19,461 nt of DNA from Deinococcus marmoris DSM 12784 (GCF_000701405.1 NZ_JNIV01000085.1:1-19461); one strand, 5' to 3'; positions 8,509 to 18,915 are shown, counted from the first letter of the stretch. The notes: generated from the sequence alone by a model not told the origin. Numbers and translations are program-made.

Positions 8509-9666
8509 CTACACTTCGCGGACGTACCCGGTTTTCACGAAGCTGTGAACCATCGGCTCCAGATCGTGCAGCGCGGCGTCCGAGCGCATGGCGTATTCGG
8601 CGGGGGTCAGCTTTTCGCCCAGCGCCCGCAGGAAGGTCAGGCCCGCCTCGCCGTACTCGCCCCTGAAGACGTGATACACGTCGGTGATGGCGTTCATGCC
8701 GTCGCGGCCCCGCAGGGTCAGGTTGTAATGGTGGTGCGCCCAGCCCGCCAGACTGCGCGGCAGAATCAGGGTTTGCGGGCGCAGAGGGGCCGGGAACGCG
8801 CCCTCGTAGGGCAGGGTGGCGGGCAGCGTCGCGACGATCTCGCCGCGCGCGTAGAAGATGGCCCCGGTGGGCCGGGCGTGCAGACCGGTGAAGTCCTCGG
8901 TCAGGTTGAATTTCCAGGCTCGCGAACCGATGCCGCTCAGGACGTGGGCGTAGACCGGACTCAGCGGGTGGGCGCTCAATGACGCGCCCTGTTCGTACAG
9001 GTTGAGCAGTTCGCCCAACGCCTGTTCCCCGGTGGCGCTGGCGGCGGCTGCCGTGACGGTGCGGCCCTCGAACAGCAGCACGTAGGCGGTCTGATCGCCC
9101 AGCACGGCGTACAGGTAGCCATACCAGGAATGCTCGTGCAGGAATTTGAGAAAGGCGTGCAGATCGCAGAAACTCTCGTTCAGTCCTGCGTAGGTGGGCG
9201 CGGAGTGTGGCAGGAAACGCGCCAGAAACGGGGACGCGCCGGGGAACATGGGCGTCAGCTCCGGGACCAGTTCGGCCAGCTCCTCGGCGGGCGCAGTCGG
9301 GGTCTGCGTTGCCGGAGTCTGTGCAACGGGAGTCTGTACAACAGGAGGCTGTGCAGTGGGCATCTGTGCGGCGGCGGGCTGGGGCGACATGGCCTGCGGC
9401 GAGGGTGTGACCCGGATGGTGGGTACCGGGGCGGATTCCGGGGAAGCCGGAGCAGGCTGAGGTTGAGGCGCAGTCGGAGCGGCTGCCTCCTGCGTCTGAG
9501 GCTGCTGAGGAGGCTGGCTGGACCCCTGCGCGGTGCGGCGTCCAGACGGTGACCGCGTCGGCGTCGGCTCGGGCTTCTGCTGTGCCGGGCGCGGCGTTTC
9601 AGAGCCTTGTGAATCTTGGGCTTCTGAACGCTGCGGCTTCCGGGGTGAATTGGGATCGTCGGTCAC
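8509..9666 (-). CDS. hypothetical protein with Pro/Gln/Thr-rich N-terminal region, 385 aa
   Basis: I do not recognise a named family. Residues 1 to about 135 are low-complexity and probably disordered, rich in P, Q, A and T, and include five pentapeptide units of the type TPxxQ encoded by 15-bp DNA repeats. Residues about 136-385 form a globular region with no signal peptide or membrane span. Part of it (LHAFLKFLHEHSWYGYLY, then YVLLFEGRTV and a GEQAL helix) resembles the effector-associated PATAN/DUF4388 pattern, but only loosely. A regulatory role would be inference. The start is a GTG preceded by a weak GGTGG; the frame is blocked by a TGA at 9694-9696, so no longer start is possible. The gene lies 100 bases downstream of the gamma-carbonic-anhydrase gene on the same strand and ends at a strong terminator. 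Confidence 0.82.
   Translation of the reverse strand: MTDDPNSPRKPQRSEAQDSQGSETPRPAQQKPEPTPTRSPSGRRTAQGSSQPPQQPQTQEAAAPTAPQPQPAPASPESAPVPTIRVTPSPQAMSPQPAAAQMPTAQPPVVQTPVAQTPATQTPTAPAEELAELVPELTPMFPGASPFLARFLPHSAPTYAGLNESFCDLHAFLKFLHEHSWYGYLYAVLGDQTAYVLLFEGRTVTAAAASATGEQALGELLNLYEQGASLSAHPLSPVYAHVLSGIGSRAWKFNLTEDFTGLHARPTGAIFYARGEIVATLPATLPYEGAFPAPLRPQTLILPRSLAGWAHHHYNLTLRGRDGMNAITDVYHVFRGEYGEAGLTFLRALGEKLTPAEYAMRSDAALHDLEPMVHSFVKTGYVREV
9299..9373 (-). repeat. 15-bp tandem repeat within the Pro/Gln-rich coding region
   Basis: Five units of 15 bases (9299-9313, 9314-9328, 9329-9343, 9344-9358, 9359-9373) share a ggagtctgtgcaacg-like pattern on the plus strand. They encode the pentapeptides MPTAQ, PPVVQ, TPVAQ, TPATQ and TPTAP. 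Changes in copy number would keep the frame. Confidence 0.75.
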
Positions 9667-9696
9667 AGATGTTCCACCAGTTCCTTCGGGGCTTCA

Positions 9697-9714
9697 GGGC
9701 GCTTTGCTGCGCCC
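9697..9714. repeat. small perfect hairpin GGGCGC/GCGCCC
   Basis: A 6-bp stem with a 6-base loop lies between the gamma-carbonic-anhydrase stop and the next gene. There is no T tract on either side, so it is at best a weak attenuator or RNA-stabilising structure. Confidence 0.35.
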
Positions 9715-9766
9715 GATTTGTCGGGGTTGACTCTCCACGGCCCAGTTGCCGGACGGGAGAACTGAA

Positions 9767-10327
9767 CTACTTGCCGGACGCGAGAACCTGGCTGTGGTCC
9801 TCCTGAAAAGCTGCCACACTGGGCTGGACCATCTGAAGCTGTCCATTGTAGCGGGCCGCATTCTGAACGTAGCGGGCGGCGTGGTCTCCCTGGGAAACAG
9901 GCCGCACCACGCGGGCGGGAACGCCCAGCGCCAGCATACCGTCTGGGACATGTGCGCCTTCCGGCAGCAGCGCGCCTGCGCCCAGCACGGCCCCCGCACC
10001 CAGGCTGGAGCCGCTGAGCATCACCGCGCCCATGCCCACCAGACTGCCTGGCCCGCACACCGCGCCGTGGACAATGGCCCGGTGACCCACCGTGACGCCC
10101 CTCTCCAGCACGCAGGGATGCCCGGCGTCCGTGTGCAGCACCGCGCCGTCCTGCACGTTGCTGCCCGCCCCCACCGTGATGGTCTCGATATCGCCGCGCA
10201 GTACCGCGCCAAACCAGACGCTGGCCTGTTCGGCAATAAAAACCTGTCCGATCAGGTCGGCGCTGGGGGCGATGAATGCGGTGGCGTCCACCTGGGGAGA
10301 GCGTCCGTCGAGAGCGTAGAGCGGCAT
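9767..10327 (-). CDS. gamma-class carbonic anhydrase family protein (left-handed beta-helix)
   Basis: The 186 residues form a left-handed beta-helix of hexapeptide repeats, seen as V/I/L at every sixth position through about residue 135, then a C-terminal helix that would pack along the trimer. The three zinc-ligand histidines of the gamma-carbonic-anhydrase/YrdA-PaaY group are present: H65 in VLHTD, H82 in VGHRA and H87 in IVHG. R44 and D46 in LRGD also match the family. Zinc binding is therefore likely; actual CO2 hydration is not certain because many relatives are inactive or act on other substrates. The ATG is chosen because GGAGGAA lies about 5 bases before it; a 17-residue longer frame lacks a good site. 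It lies divergent from the cold-shock gene and upstream of the 385-residue protein. Confidence 0.9.
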   Translation of the reverse strand: MPLYALDGRSPQVDATAFIAPSADLIGQVFIAEQASVWFGAVLRGDIETITVGAGSNVQDGAVLHTDAGHPCVLERGVTVGHRAIVHGAVCGPGSLVGMGAVMLSGSSLGAGAVLGAGALLPEGAHVPDGMLALGVPARVVRPVSQGDHAARYVQNAARYNGQLQMVQPSVAAFQEDHSQVLASGK

Positions 10328-10682
10328 GTGTTCCTCCGGGGCCGGGCCAGCGAACCGTATCGGCCCCGCCCCAGGCAAATTACAATGAAGTCGTGTTCAG
10401 GGTAGCACCCGTCGCCCAACTGCCCGTCCTGGCAACTGCCTAAACTGAGGTCATCAGCTCAGGATGATTCGGCCCCACTCGCTTTGGACCCGGTTCAAAA
10501 GTGCGCCTGGGCTGCGCCTGGAGGGCGACCCAGCGTTCCAGCGTTCCTTCAAGATCTTCATGGTTCTACATTTAACAGGCAGGACGTGCGATACTACGGC
10601 GGTCTCAGGCCCCGCGCCATTGTGCGGTTGCAGCCCAGAGGGCGGCTTACCGGGCGGCGGACCTGGAGATGCAAGGAGATTT
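10328..10682. other. divergent intergenic region upstream of the cold-shock gene
   Basis: No gene is seen. The region holds the minus-strand promoter of the gamma-carbonic-anhydrase gene, short direct repeats (GCGCCTGG twice at 10503-10521 and CAGCGTTC twice at 10533-10549), an A/T-rich patch (10565-10577) with TTAACA, and GATACT (10590-10595) that may belong to the cold-shock promoter. A start near 10600 would give a leader of about 80 bases ending in AAGGAGAT, the kind of leader that controls cold-shock genes in other bacteria. Confidence 0.4.
10379..10384 (-). promoter_or_regulatory. possible -10 box for the gamma-carbonic-anhydrase gene
   Basis: TGTAAT on the minus strand lies 51 bases upstream of the ATG and would give a short leader carrying the GGAGGAA ribosome binding site. 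The -35 is unclear. Confidence 0.3.
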
Positions 10683-10961
<279 letters not shown>

Positions 10962-10964
10962 ATC

Positions 10965-10982
10965 CCTGATCAATTGATCAGG
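10965..10982 (+). repeat. 18-bp perfect palindrome just after the csp stop
   Basis: CCTGATCAATTGATCAGG is its own reverse complement. As RNA it forms a 7-bp stem with an AATT loop, followed after several bases by CTTTTCTTTCTCTT. It may be a first terminator or an mRNA-stabilising hairpin. Confidence 0.75.
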
Positions 10983-11003
10983 ACCTCAACTTTTCTTTCT
11001 CTT

Positions 11004-11029
11004 GCGGGCGCTTTCGGGCGTCCGCTTTT
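11004..11029 (+). terminator. Rho-independent terminator of csp
   Basis: GCGG-G-CGC (11004-11011) pairs with GCG-T-CCGC (11018-11025), with one G-U pair and a 6-base loop, followed by TTTTC. It is the second hairpin after csp and lies in a T-rich setting. Confidence 0.85.
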
Positions 11030-11152
11030 CATGTGTGTGGGTTGGAAAGATTGGGCATCCTCCGTCCTCACCAGCCCGTTCCGAGCGTCTATTTGTTCGG
11101 GTCAAGGAAAAGAGCAGACGCCACTGCCGACGCCTGCCCTCCCAGTTCGAGA

Positions 11153-12730
<1,578 letters not shown>

Positions 12731-12872
12731 GTGTGCCTCCTTGTGCTTGAGGCAGAGGCTAACACGCCCGTCAGAACGGACAGGGAAGCTTTTTCAGGCG
12801 CTGCGATCCAGTCGAGATGGGCTGTTGCGAGATGGGTGTTCCTAAGGGCAAACATGGCAAATGCAAAGTCGT

Positions 12873-13262
12873 TCAGCGGGGCGCGATCCGTCCGTCCTCG
12901 GCAATCGCCACGCGTACGGGCAGGGTGGACGTGGCGAGGGTGGTACTGACCCCAGGCCGATCCGGCAGCTTGACCTGAAACCGCAGTGTACCCGGCGCAA
13001 AGTCCTGCTTGACGGCCCAGACACGGTCCACGCCTAGCTTTTGCGTGGCCGCTCCCCCGCCCCCCTGCACCGAAACGGTCACGATCTGACCGCTGGCGTT
13101 GATCACACGCACATCCGGGCGGGGAATGGTCAGCCACGCACCCAGCGCGCACAGCCCGAACAGGACCGCGCCCACCGCCAGCCGCGCCGGGGTGGCCGGG
13201 GGCCGTTTGCGGACGATTGAACCGGCAGAGAAGAGGGGGGTGCGGGGGCGAGGTTCGCTCAC
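12873..13262 (-). CDS. small membrane-anchored protein A, 129 aa
   Basis: I do not recognise the family. After a basic, proline-rich cytoplasmic stretch (1-25) there is one membrane span at about 27-45. The rest (46-129) would be outside the cytoplasm and looks beta-rich: VRVINASGQIVTVSVQGGGG, then VWAVKQDFAPGTLRFQVKL, ending with DGRIAPR. The layout and several positions match the next gene upstream, suggesting ancient duplication. The start is a GTG with no clear Shine-Dalgarno; CACAAT lies 6 bases before it and is a poor leaderless -10. It begins 33 bases after the neighbouring small gene stops and is probably in one operon with it. The downstream 142 bases before pruA hold no terminator that I can see. 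Confidence 0.75.
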   Translation of the reverse strand: MSEPRPRTPLFSAGSIVRKRPPATPARLAVGAVLFGLCALGAWLTIPRPDVRVINASGQIVTVSVQGGGGAATQKLGVDRVWAVKQDFAPGTLRFQVKLPDRPGVSTTLATSTLPVRVAIAEDGRIAPR

Positions 13263-13295
13263 GGGCCTATTGTGCCCCGCCGATCAAGCCCAGCC

Positions 13296-13646
13296 TCACT
13301 GCACCTCGATGCGTCCGCCCTGGCCCACCACAAAGGACGGGCGGCTTCCGGCGGTTTTCGGCGAGTGGGAAGCCGACTGGCGCTGGCCGCCCGCCTCCTG
13401 CACGGTCAGTCTGACCTGATTCGCCTGGACCTTTTCCAGCGGAATGCGCCAGATCTGGCGCGGCCACAGATGCTCGCGGTGCAGGCAGTCGCCGCCGCTC
13501 TGGCAGACGGTCAGGCCGCCGATCACCGCGCCGCTGCGGTTGGCCACCTGCACCCCCGCCGCCTGGAACAGCAGCAGGTACAGCCACAGCGCCAGCGTCA
13601 GGAAGGCCAGGGCGGCGGCAGTGGGCAGGGCCAGACGGTCACTCAT
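13296..13646 (-). CDS. small membrane-anchored protein B, 116 aa
   Basis: This protein of unknown function has one membrane span at about 8-30 directly after a short MSDRL start, so it could be a signal anchor. The external part has two cysteines in CQSGGDC (C48 and C54), which may form a disulphide, and beta-like segments VQVANRSGAVIGGLTV, IWRIPLEKVQANQVRLTV and a final GGRIEVQ. The order of segments parallels the 129-residue neighbour. The ATG follows TAACTT by 7 bases without a Shine-Dalgarno, which fits a leaderless message; a start 22 residues upstream (MVHLYDAW) is possible but overlaps the DUF4127 gene. Its start lies 34 bases from the DUF4127 stop on the same strand. Confidence 0.75.
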   Translation of the reverse strand: MSDRLALPTAAALAFLTLALWLYLLLFQAAGVQVANRSGAVIGGLTVCQSGGDCLHREHLWPRQIWRIPLEKVQANQVRLTVQEAGGQRQSASHSPKTAGSRPSFVVGQGGRIEVQ

Positions 13647-13653
13647 GGCCCCA

Positions 13654-13659
13654 AAGTTA
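13654..13659 (-). promoter_or_regulatory. -10 box of a possible leaderless promoter for protein B
   Basis: TAACTT lies 7 bases before the ATG of the 116-residue protein. The setting between two close genes means it may only add to readthrough from the DUF4127 gene. Confidence 0.4.
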
Positions 13660-13680
13660 CACACGGCGGTCTGCCACGCG

Positions 13681-15246
13681 TCATACAAATGGACCATCGC
13701 CTGCCGGAGTGGCTGGGTGTCCGTCGATTCTGGACGCCGTGACCTGAAGCGGGAAAACTCCGGTGAAAAGGCGGGGCCACGCCAGATGCGCCGCGCCCAC
13801 TGCCAGCTCCAGCCCACGCCCAGAGAAATGCCGCTGCCACAGCGCCTCGATGCGCGGCGTGATGATCTCTCGCAGGTGGGCCTCTGCCGCTTCCCGCTGC
13901 TCGCCCAGATCGAAGGGGCTGGGATTGCTCAGCCGCTCCCGCACCTCTGATCGGGCAAAGGATTGATACAGCACGTCGTCCACCATCCGCGCGAACAGTG
14001 CTTCGGCATGGGCCGCCCGGTCCGTTCCCAGCGCCGCGAGTTTGCCGAACGCGATGGCCGTTCCCAGCGTGTTGCCCGCCGTGTTCCAGGCGCTTAAGCC
14101 TGCCAGCCCCGCCAGTGGCAGCCCCTGGATCAAGGTCCACAGCCGCCGCTCGGCCCCGTTGGGATAGGCGATGTCGGCCAGCGAGACCGTGCGCCCGGCC
14201 TCCAGATCGCCCCGCAGCGCGTCCACGAAGGCGGGGAGGTGACGGTGCGGCGTGTCCACCGTGGCGAAATCCGGCTGATGGTTGGCCTGCCGGGTGCCGG
14301 GGGTATTGACCGCCAGCACGAAGTCGGCCTCGCGCGGCGTGTCGGCCAGCACGCAGCCTGCCGCCCGCAGGTGGGCGCGGACCAGTTCCCCGGCGGGGCG
14401 GTCCTCGTAGATCATCTCTGCGCCCGCGCCGCTCAGACCGCTGTAGCGCACCCACACACGCGCGGTCTGCGGGGCCAGCGCCCGTGCCAGCAACGTGCAG
14501 GGCACCTCGTCCGCACCGGGGTAGAGGTCCAGGCGGTCCCAGACACCCAGCTCGTCGGCCCGCGCTTCCAGCAAGTGGCGGTCATAGGCGGCCAGCCCGT
14601 ACGGCGTGGTGTCGTCCAGCGTCAGGCACAGGTGGGTCAGTACGCCCGCCGCGAGCAGGTCCAGCGCGGCCAGATGCAGCGCGCGGTTGCGTTCGCGGGT
14701 GCCCAGCCAGTCGGCCAGAATCTCGGCGGGCAGGGCGGCGCGGGCTGCTTCCAAAGCTTCAGCCTCTGCCGCGCCGTGGCGGGCGTGACGGTCAAATGCC
14801 GTGCTGTAGGCCCGCAATTCGCGCCCCCACTGGCCGTAATACGGTTTCTCCTCGTGTGGATCGTTGTCGTGGGCTACCCGCACGATCACCCCGAAGGCGT
14901 AAATCTGGAGGTCCGGCTTACTCCGCTTGACCTCGGCCAGCACGGCCAGCCGCTCCAGCACTGCCTCCAGCGAATCCGACACGCGCCGCGCCGGAATCAT
15001 GCCGCCCAGGCACAGGGTTTCCAGGCAGACGATCAGGATGTTCGCCTGACCCGCCTCCCCCAGCAGCCAGTCCCCCAGAAGGTCCATGTTCCCCGGCGTG
15101 AAGAAATCTGGCAGCGCCCCGGCAGGCGGCACGCGCACGGCGGCCCCGGTCATCCTGGCAAGTTGCGCGGGCAGCTCCAGCGTCTGCGGGCGGGTGTCGG
15201 GCGCAATCAGCAGCACCGTGGGCGGCTTGTCGGATGGAGGACGCAT
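13681..15246 (-). CDS. DUF4127 family protein, 521 aa
   Basis: The protein matches the DUF4127 family, whose function is unknown. Characteristic segments are APDTRPQTLELPAQLA near the start (15-30), the core DDTTPYG (211-217) and YPGADEV (242-248), the VWVRYSG strand (264-270) and AWNTAGNTLG (386-395). The clustered D, H and N residues look like a sugar- or metal-binding pocket, but no reaction is established. There is no signal peptide or membrane span, so it is cytoplasmic unless exported otherwise. The ATG is preceded by TACGCT 8 bases upstream and no Shine-Dalgarno. Downstream on the same strand come the two small membrane proteins, and 58 bases upstream is the stop of the glycosyltransferase gene, also minus strand. 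Confidence 0.88.
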   Translation of the reverse strand: MRPPSDKPPTVLLIAPDTRPQTLELPAQLARMTGAAVRVPPAGALPDFFTPGNMDLLGDWLLGEAGQANILIVCLETLCLGGMIPARRVSDSLEAVLERLAVLAEVKRSKPDLQIYAFGVIVRVAHDNDPHEEKPYYGQWGRELRAYSTAFDRHARHGAAEAEALEAARAALPAEILADWLGTRERNRALHLAALDLLAAGVLTHLCLTLDDTTPYGLAAYDRHLLEARADELGVWDRLDLYPGADEVPCTLLARALAPQTARVWVRYSGLSGAGAEMIYEDRPAGELVRAHLRAAGCVLADTPREADFVLAVNTPGTRQANHQPDFATVDTPHRHLPAFVDALRGDLEAGRTVSLADIAYPNGAERRLWTLIQGLPLAGLAGLSAWNTAGNTLGTAIAFGKLAALGTDRAAHAEALFARMVDDVLYQSFARSEVRERLSNPSPFDLGEQREAAEAHLREIITPRIEALWQRHFSGRGLELAVGAAHLAWPRLFTGVFPLQVTASRIDGHPATPAGDGPFV

Positions 15247-15254
15247 CGGCCCTC

Positions 15255-15260
15255 AGCGTA
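15255..15260 (-). promoter_or_regulatory. -10 box of a leaderless promoter for the DUF4127 gene
   Basis: TACGCT lies 8 bases before the ATG at 15246, the same placement as before rsmB and hisA. It supports a separate message for the DUF4127 gene and its small neighbours. Confidence 0.5.
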
Positions 15261-15304
15261 ATTCACGGAGCGGGGCAGTGGGCGGAACCCGTCGTTTCAC
15301 CTGC

Positions 15305-16459
15305 TCAGGGTTTCTGTCTGCGGTGGCCTGCCCGCACCCGCCCGTAAATCTCTTCCAGCGCCTGCGTCCGCACGGGCAGATCGTACTGGGCGGCGCGGGC
15401 CCGCGCCCCTGCCTGCAACGCGCCCAGGCGGTCCGGGTGCAGGGCGAACAGCAGGCCGTCTGCCAGGGCCTGCGGGGTGGCCTCCCGCACCGTGCCGTTG
15501 ACGCCCTCCTCGATCAGGTCCAGCGCGGCGGGGCTGTGGGCGGCCACCAGCGGCGCGCCCGCCGCCAGCGCCTCGATCATGCTCATGGGCAGGACCTCGC
15601 TGGTGCTGGCGGTCAGGAAGGCGTCGGCGGCGGCCAGCGCTTCGGGCACGCGGGCGTAGGGGACCGGGCCGGTAAATCTCACGCCCTCCGGGGCGTCCCT
15701 GGCCGCAGACAGGCGGCTGGGGCCGTCGCCCACCACCAGCAGTCGCAATTCCGGGCGGCTGGCCCGCGCCTGATCGAAGGCCCGGATCATCACCTCCAGA
15801 TTCTTCTCGGGGGCCAGGCGGCCCAGGTACATCACCAGCGGGGCGTCCGGGGGGATGTGGTGTTCGGCCCGGAAGGCCCCCCCGTCTGCGGCCTGGAACG
15901 CCGCCAGATCGACGGGATTGGGAAACAGTTCGACGTGTCCTGCGTAGCCGTAGCCGTGAAGCATCTGCACCATCGCGCGGCCCGGAGCCAGCACGGCGTC
16001 CACCCGGCGGGCAAAGGCGCTGACATGCGGGCGCAGCATGGCGCGGCCCAGGCGCGGGGGCATGGGTGTGTAGTGCAGGTATTCGTCGTACTGGGTATGC
16101 GCCGTGAACACCACCGGAGCGCCCGACAGCCGGGACCATTTCAGCGCCAGTCCCCCCGCCAGAAACGGGTGCATGGTGTGCAGCACGTCCAGATCGCGCA
16201 GCGGCAGGCGGGAGGTCAGCAGGGGGCCGGGGGCCAGCAGCACCGGGTAATCCGCCGGAGCGCCCAGCGCCCGCGCCCCCAGAAACGAGCTGTTCAGGCG
16301 GTACACGCCGTCCTCGCGGGCGGGCATCAGCGGATGGCGCGGGGCGAACACGCGGACCTCATGACCGCGCTCCCGCAGACCGCGCACGTACAGCGCCGTG
16401 CTGGTGGCCACCCCGTTGCGGGACGGCAGATAGGTCGCGGTAATGATCCCGATTCTCAC
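15305..16459 (-). CDS. GT4-family glycosyltransferase (diacylglycerol glucosyltransferase-like)
   Basis: This is a GT-B fold, retaining glycosyltransferase of group 1 (GT4), 384 residues. The N-terminal acceptor domain opens with [20 protein letters not shown], whose glycine-rich turn follows the first strand, and has [13 protein letters not shown] at 118-130. That pattern resembles diacylglycerol glucosyltransferases and PimB-like mannosyltransferases that work on membrane lipids. The C-terminal donor domain has LGRLAPEKN (212-220), VGDGP (243-247) and the [15 protein letters not shown] box (287-301), with E288 and E296 in the E-x7-E position. The donor sugar and acceptor are not determined; a glycolipid or envelope polysaccharide role is inferred. 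The start is a GTG; the frame stays open far upstream through antisense hisA but family similarity begins here. TAGACT sits 10 bases before the GTG. Confidence 0.88.
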   Translation of the reverse strand: MRIGIITATYLPSRNGVATSTALYVRGLRERGHEVRVFAPRHPLMPAREDGVYRLNSSFLGARALGAPADYPVLLAPGPLLTSRLPLRDLDVLHTMHPFLAGGLALKWSRLSGAPVVFTAHTQYDEYLHYTPMPPRLGRAMLRPHVSAFARRVDAVLAPGRAMVQMLHGYGYAGHVELFPNPVDLAAFQAADGGAFRAEHHIPPDAPLVMYLGRLAPEKNLEVMIRAFDQARASRPELRLLVVGDGPSRLSAARDAPEGVRFTGPVPYARVPEALAAADAFLTASTSEVLPMSMIEALAAGAPLVAAHSPAALDLIEEGVNGTVREATPQALADGLLFALHPDRLGALQAGARARAAQYDLPVRTQALEEIYGRVRAGHRRQKP

Positions 16460-16469
16460 TCTGGGCGGC

Positions 16470-16475
16470 AGTCTA
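16470..16475 (-). promoter_or_regulatory. possible -10 box for the glycosyltransferase gene
   Basis: TAGACT lies 10 bases before the GTG at 16459, slightly far for a strictly leaderless message. No Shine-Dalgarno is present. Confidence 0.35.
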
Positions 16476-16645
16476 GAGCATGGATTGGGAGAGGTGAACG
16501 GGGTGGGGCCGCTCAGCGGGAGATGCGGCAGGCGAGCCGCCCCAGCGCCGAAGGCGGGCCACCCAGATGCTGAAGCTCTGTCTTTTGCAGGCTGACCGTT
16601 AGACGGCTTGACTGCGGCCCTGAGCGCGGCCCACCCGCGCCTCGC

Positions 16646-16651
16646 TATGCT
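16646..16651 (+). promoter_or_regulatory. -10 box of a leaderless promoter for hisA
   Basis: TATGCT lies 7 bases before the ATG at 16659 with no ribosome binding site. It fixes the start and rules out the 17-residue longer frame beginning at 16608. Confidence 0.65.
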
Positions 16652-16658
16652 GCCTGCC

Positions 16659-17390
<732 letters not shown>

Positions 17391-17409
17391 AACGGATTCC
17401 GTCTGTTTC

Positions 17410-17464
17410 GTGCAGAAACCGGGACAGCGCCGATTTCTGCACTCCACGCCCGGAACCCTTTTTT
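17410..17464 (+). terminator. possible terminator region after hisA
   Basis: GTGCAGAAA (17410-17418) pairs perfectly with TTTCTGCAC (17434-17442) in a 9-bp stem, but the TTTTTT tract (17459-17464) lies 16 bases further on. CCGGG in the loop (17419-17423) can instead pair with CCCGG (17448-17452) nearer the T tract. The two pairings can compete or form a pseudoknot. Confidence 0.5.
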
Positions 17465-17549
17465 CTCCTATTCACTCTCGTCGCGGACAGACGCCCATGA
17501 GGACGCTGCTCCTCTGCGGCGCAGCTCTACGAGTCCCGTTCGGATTTCC

Positions 17550-17566
17550 AGGTGTTTCCAACACCT
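17550..17566. repeat. 7-bp hairpin immediately after the antiporter stop
   Basis: AGGTGTT (17550-17556) pairs with AACACCT (17560-17566) around a 3-base loop, directly beyond the TGA of the minus-strand antiporter gene. No T tract follows on the minus strand, so it may protect the 3' end rather than terminate. Confidence 0.45.
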
Positions 17567-17567
17567 T

Positions 17568-18902
17568 TCAATCAGAGTCTGTATAACCCGTTTCCGCCGC
17601 CGCCGTTGCCCGCCGGGCCAGTTTCGGGATGGTCAGCCCCTGCACCAGCAGGCTGAAGATCACCACACCGTAACTCAGGACCAGCAGGGTGTTGCGGAAT
17701 TCGCTGTCTGGCACGTTGTAGGCCAGGGCCAGCGTCACGCCGCCGCGCAGGCCGGACCAGATCATCAGGCGGCGGGTGTAGGGCGGAAAGGTGTCGCGCC
17801 GTTTCAGCAGCGTGACCGGCAGCCACACGCCCAGCGCCCGCGCGCCCAGCCCCAGCACGATCACGGCAGGCAGCAGCGCCAGCAGGGGCCAGCCCAGGTT
17901 CAGGCTCAGGATCTCGAAGGCCATCAGCGTGAACAGCGCGGCGTTCAGCAGGTAGTCCACGAAATTCCAGAAGGTGGAGAGGTGATCGTGGATGGCGTCC
18001 AGCCGCGCACGGTTCTGGTTTTCCCAGCGGGCAAAGACCTCCCTGGTCTGGGCCGCCGTCTGAATCTTGCGGCGCACCACCTGAAGCAGCGCCACCAGCG
18101 TCAGGCCGCTCATGACCGCCGTGACGGGCGCGCTGACCTCCAGTTGTCCGGCCAGCGCGCTGCCGCCCACCACCAGCGCCAGCGAGATGACCAGCCGGGT
18201 GTTCTCGTCCAGCGCCGTGCGGCGGATGAAGGCGAAGGCCACCCAGCCCAGCGCCGCGCCCAGCACCAGCCCGCCTAGCATCTCGCGCCCGAACAGCAGC
18301 AGCGTGCTGGCCAGGGTCACGTCCTGCGGGTTGGGCGGGAGCAGGGACACCAGCACGGTAAAGGCCACCACGCCCACACCGTCGTTGAACAGCGATTCCC
18401 CGGCGATCAGCGACTCCACCTTGTCCGGCACTTTTGCGGCCTTGAGCAGCGGCAGGGCCGCCACCGGATCGGTCGGGGCGACGATGGCCCCGAACAGCAG
18501 CGCCGCCGCCCACGGCACGGGCATCCCCGCCCACTGGAGCAGAAAATAAAACCCTCCGCCCAGGGTCAGCAGCGTGATCAGGGTGGTCAGCAGGGTCACG
18601 GCGATCACCGACAGGCGCTGCTCGAACAGCAGGCGCACGTTGATCTGGATGGCGCTGGCAAACAGCAGGAAGCCCAGCAGCCAGTCGAAGACCAGCGCGC
18701 CGAAGGGCAGCGAGGTCACGGTGGCCTGGAACTGGTTGGCCAGCGGCACGCCCAGCCGGTCCAGCGCGGCCACGCCCCCGGCCAGCAGCAGCCCACCGAT
18801 CAGGATGCCGATGGTGGGCGGCAATTTCCAGTAGCGGCTGTTGACGAACGACAGCGCCGCCAGCAACACCATGAAGATTCCGAAGGTTTCGCTGGATGCC
18901 AT
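17568..18902 (-). CDS. CPA1-family Na+(K+)/H+ antiporter
   Basis: This inner-membrane protein exchanges monovalent cations for protons, keeping internal pH and sodium. The 444 residues are strongly hydrophobic with about 12 predicted spans. The CPA1 landmarks are GAIVAPTDPVAALPLL (138-153, with TDP at 144-146) and the ion-binding pair N173-D174 in IAGESLFNDGVGVVAF (166-181). WSGLRGGVTLALA near residue 390 is the conserved arginine span. A hydrophilic stretch around residues 270-305 (RRKIQTAAQTREVFARWENQ) is the loop between the two halves; there is no long regulatory tail. Na+ versus K+ selectivity cannot be read from sequence. The ATG follows CATACT by 7 bases with no Shine-Dalgarno. It is monocistronic between hisA and a transposase fragment. 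Confidence 0.93.
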   Translation of the reverse strand: MASSETFGIFMVLLAALSFVNSRYWKLPPTIGILIGGLLLAGGVAALDRLGVPLANQFQATVTSLPFGALVFDWLLGFLLFASAIQINVRLLFEQRLSVIAVTLLTTLITLLTLGGGFYFLLQWAGMPVPWAAALLFGAIVAPTDPVAALPLLKAAKVPDKVESLIAGESLFNDGVGVVAFTVLVSLLPPNPQDVTLASTLLLFGREMLGGLVLGAALGWVAFAFIRRTALDENTRLVISLALVVGGSALAGQLEVSAPVTAVMSGLTLVALLQVVRRKIQTAAQTREVFARWENQNRARLDAIHDHLSTFWNFVDYLLNAALFTLMAFEILSLNLGWPLLALLPAVIVLGLGARALGVWLPVTLLKRRDTFPPYTRRLMIWSGLRGGVTLALAYNVPDSEFRNTLLVLSYGVVIFSLLVQGLTIPKLARRATAAAETGYTDSD

Positions 18903-18909
18903 GCGGTCA

Positions 18910-18915
18910 AGTATG
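18910..18915 (-). promoter_or_regulatory. -10 box of a probable leaderless promoter for the antiporter gene
   Basis: CATACT lies 7 bases before the ATG at 18902, one base away from TATACT, and no ribosome binding site precedes the start. Confidence 0.45.
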
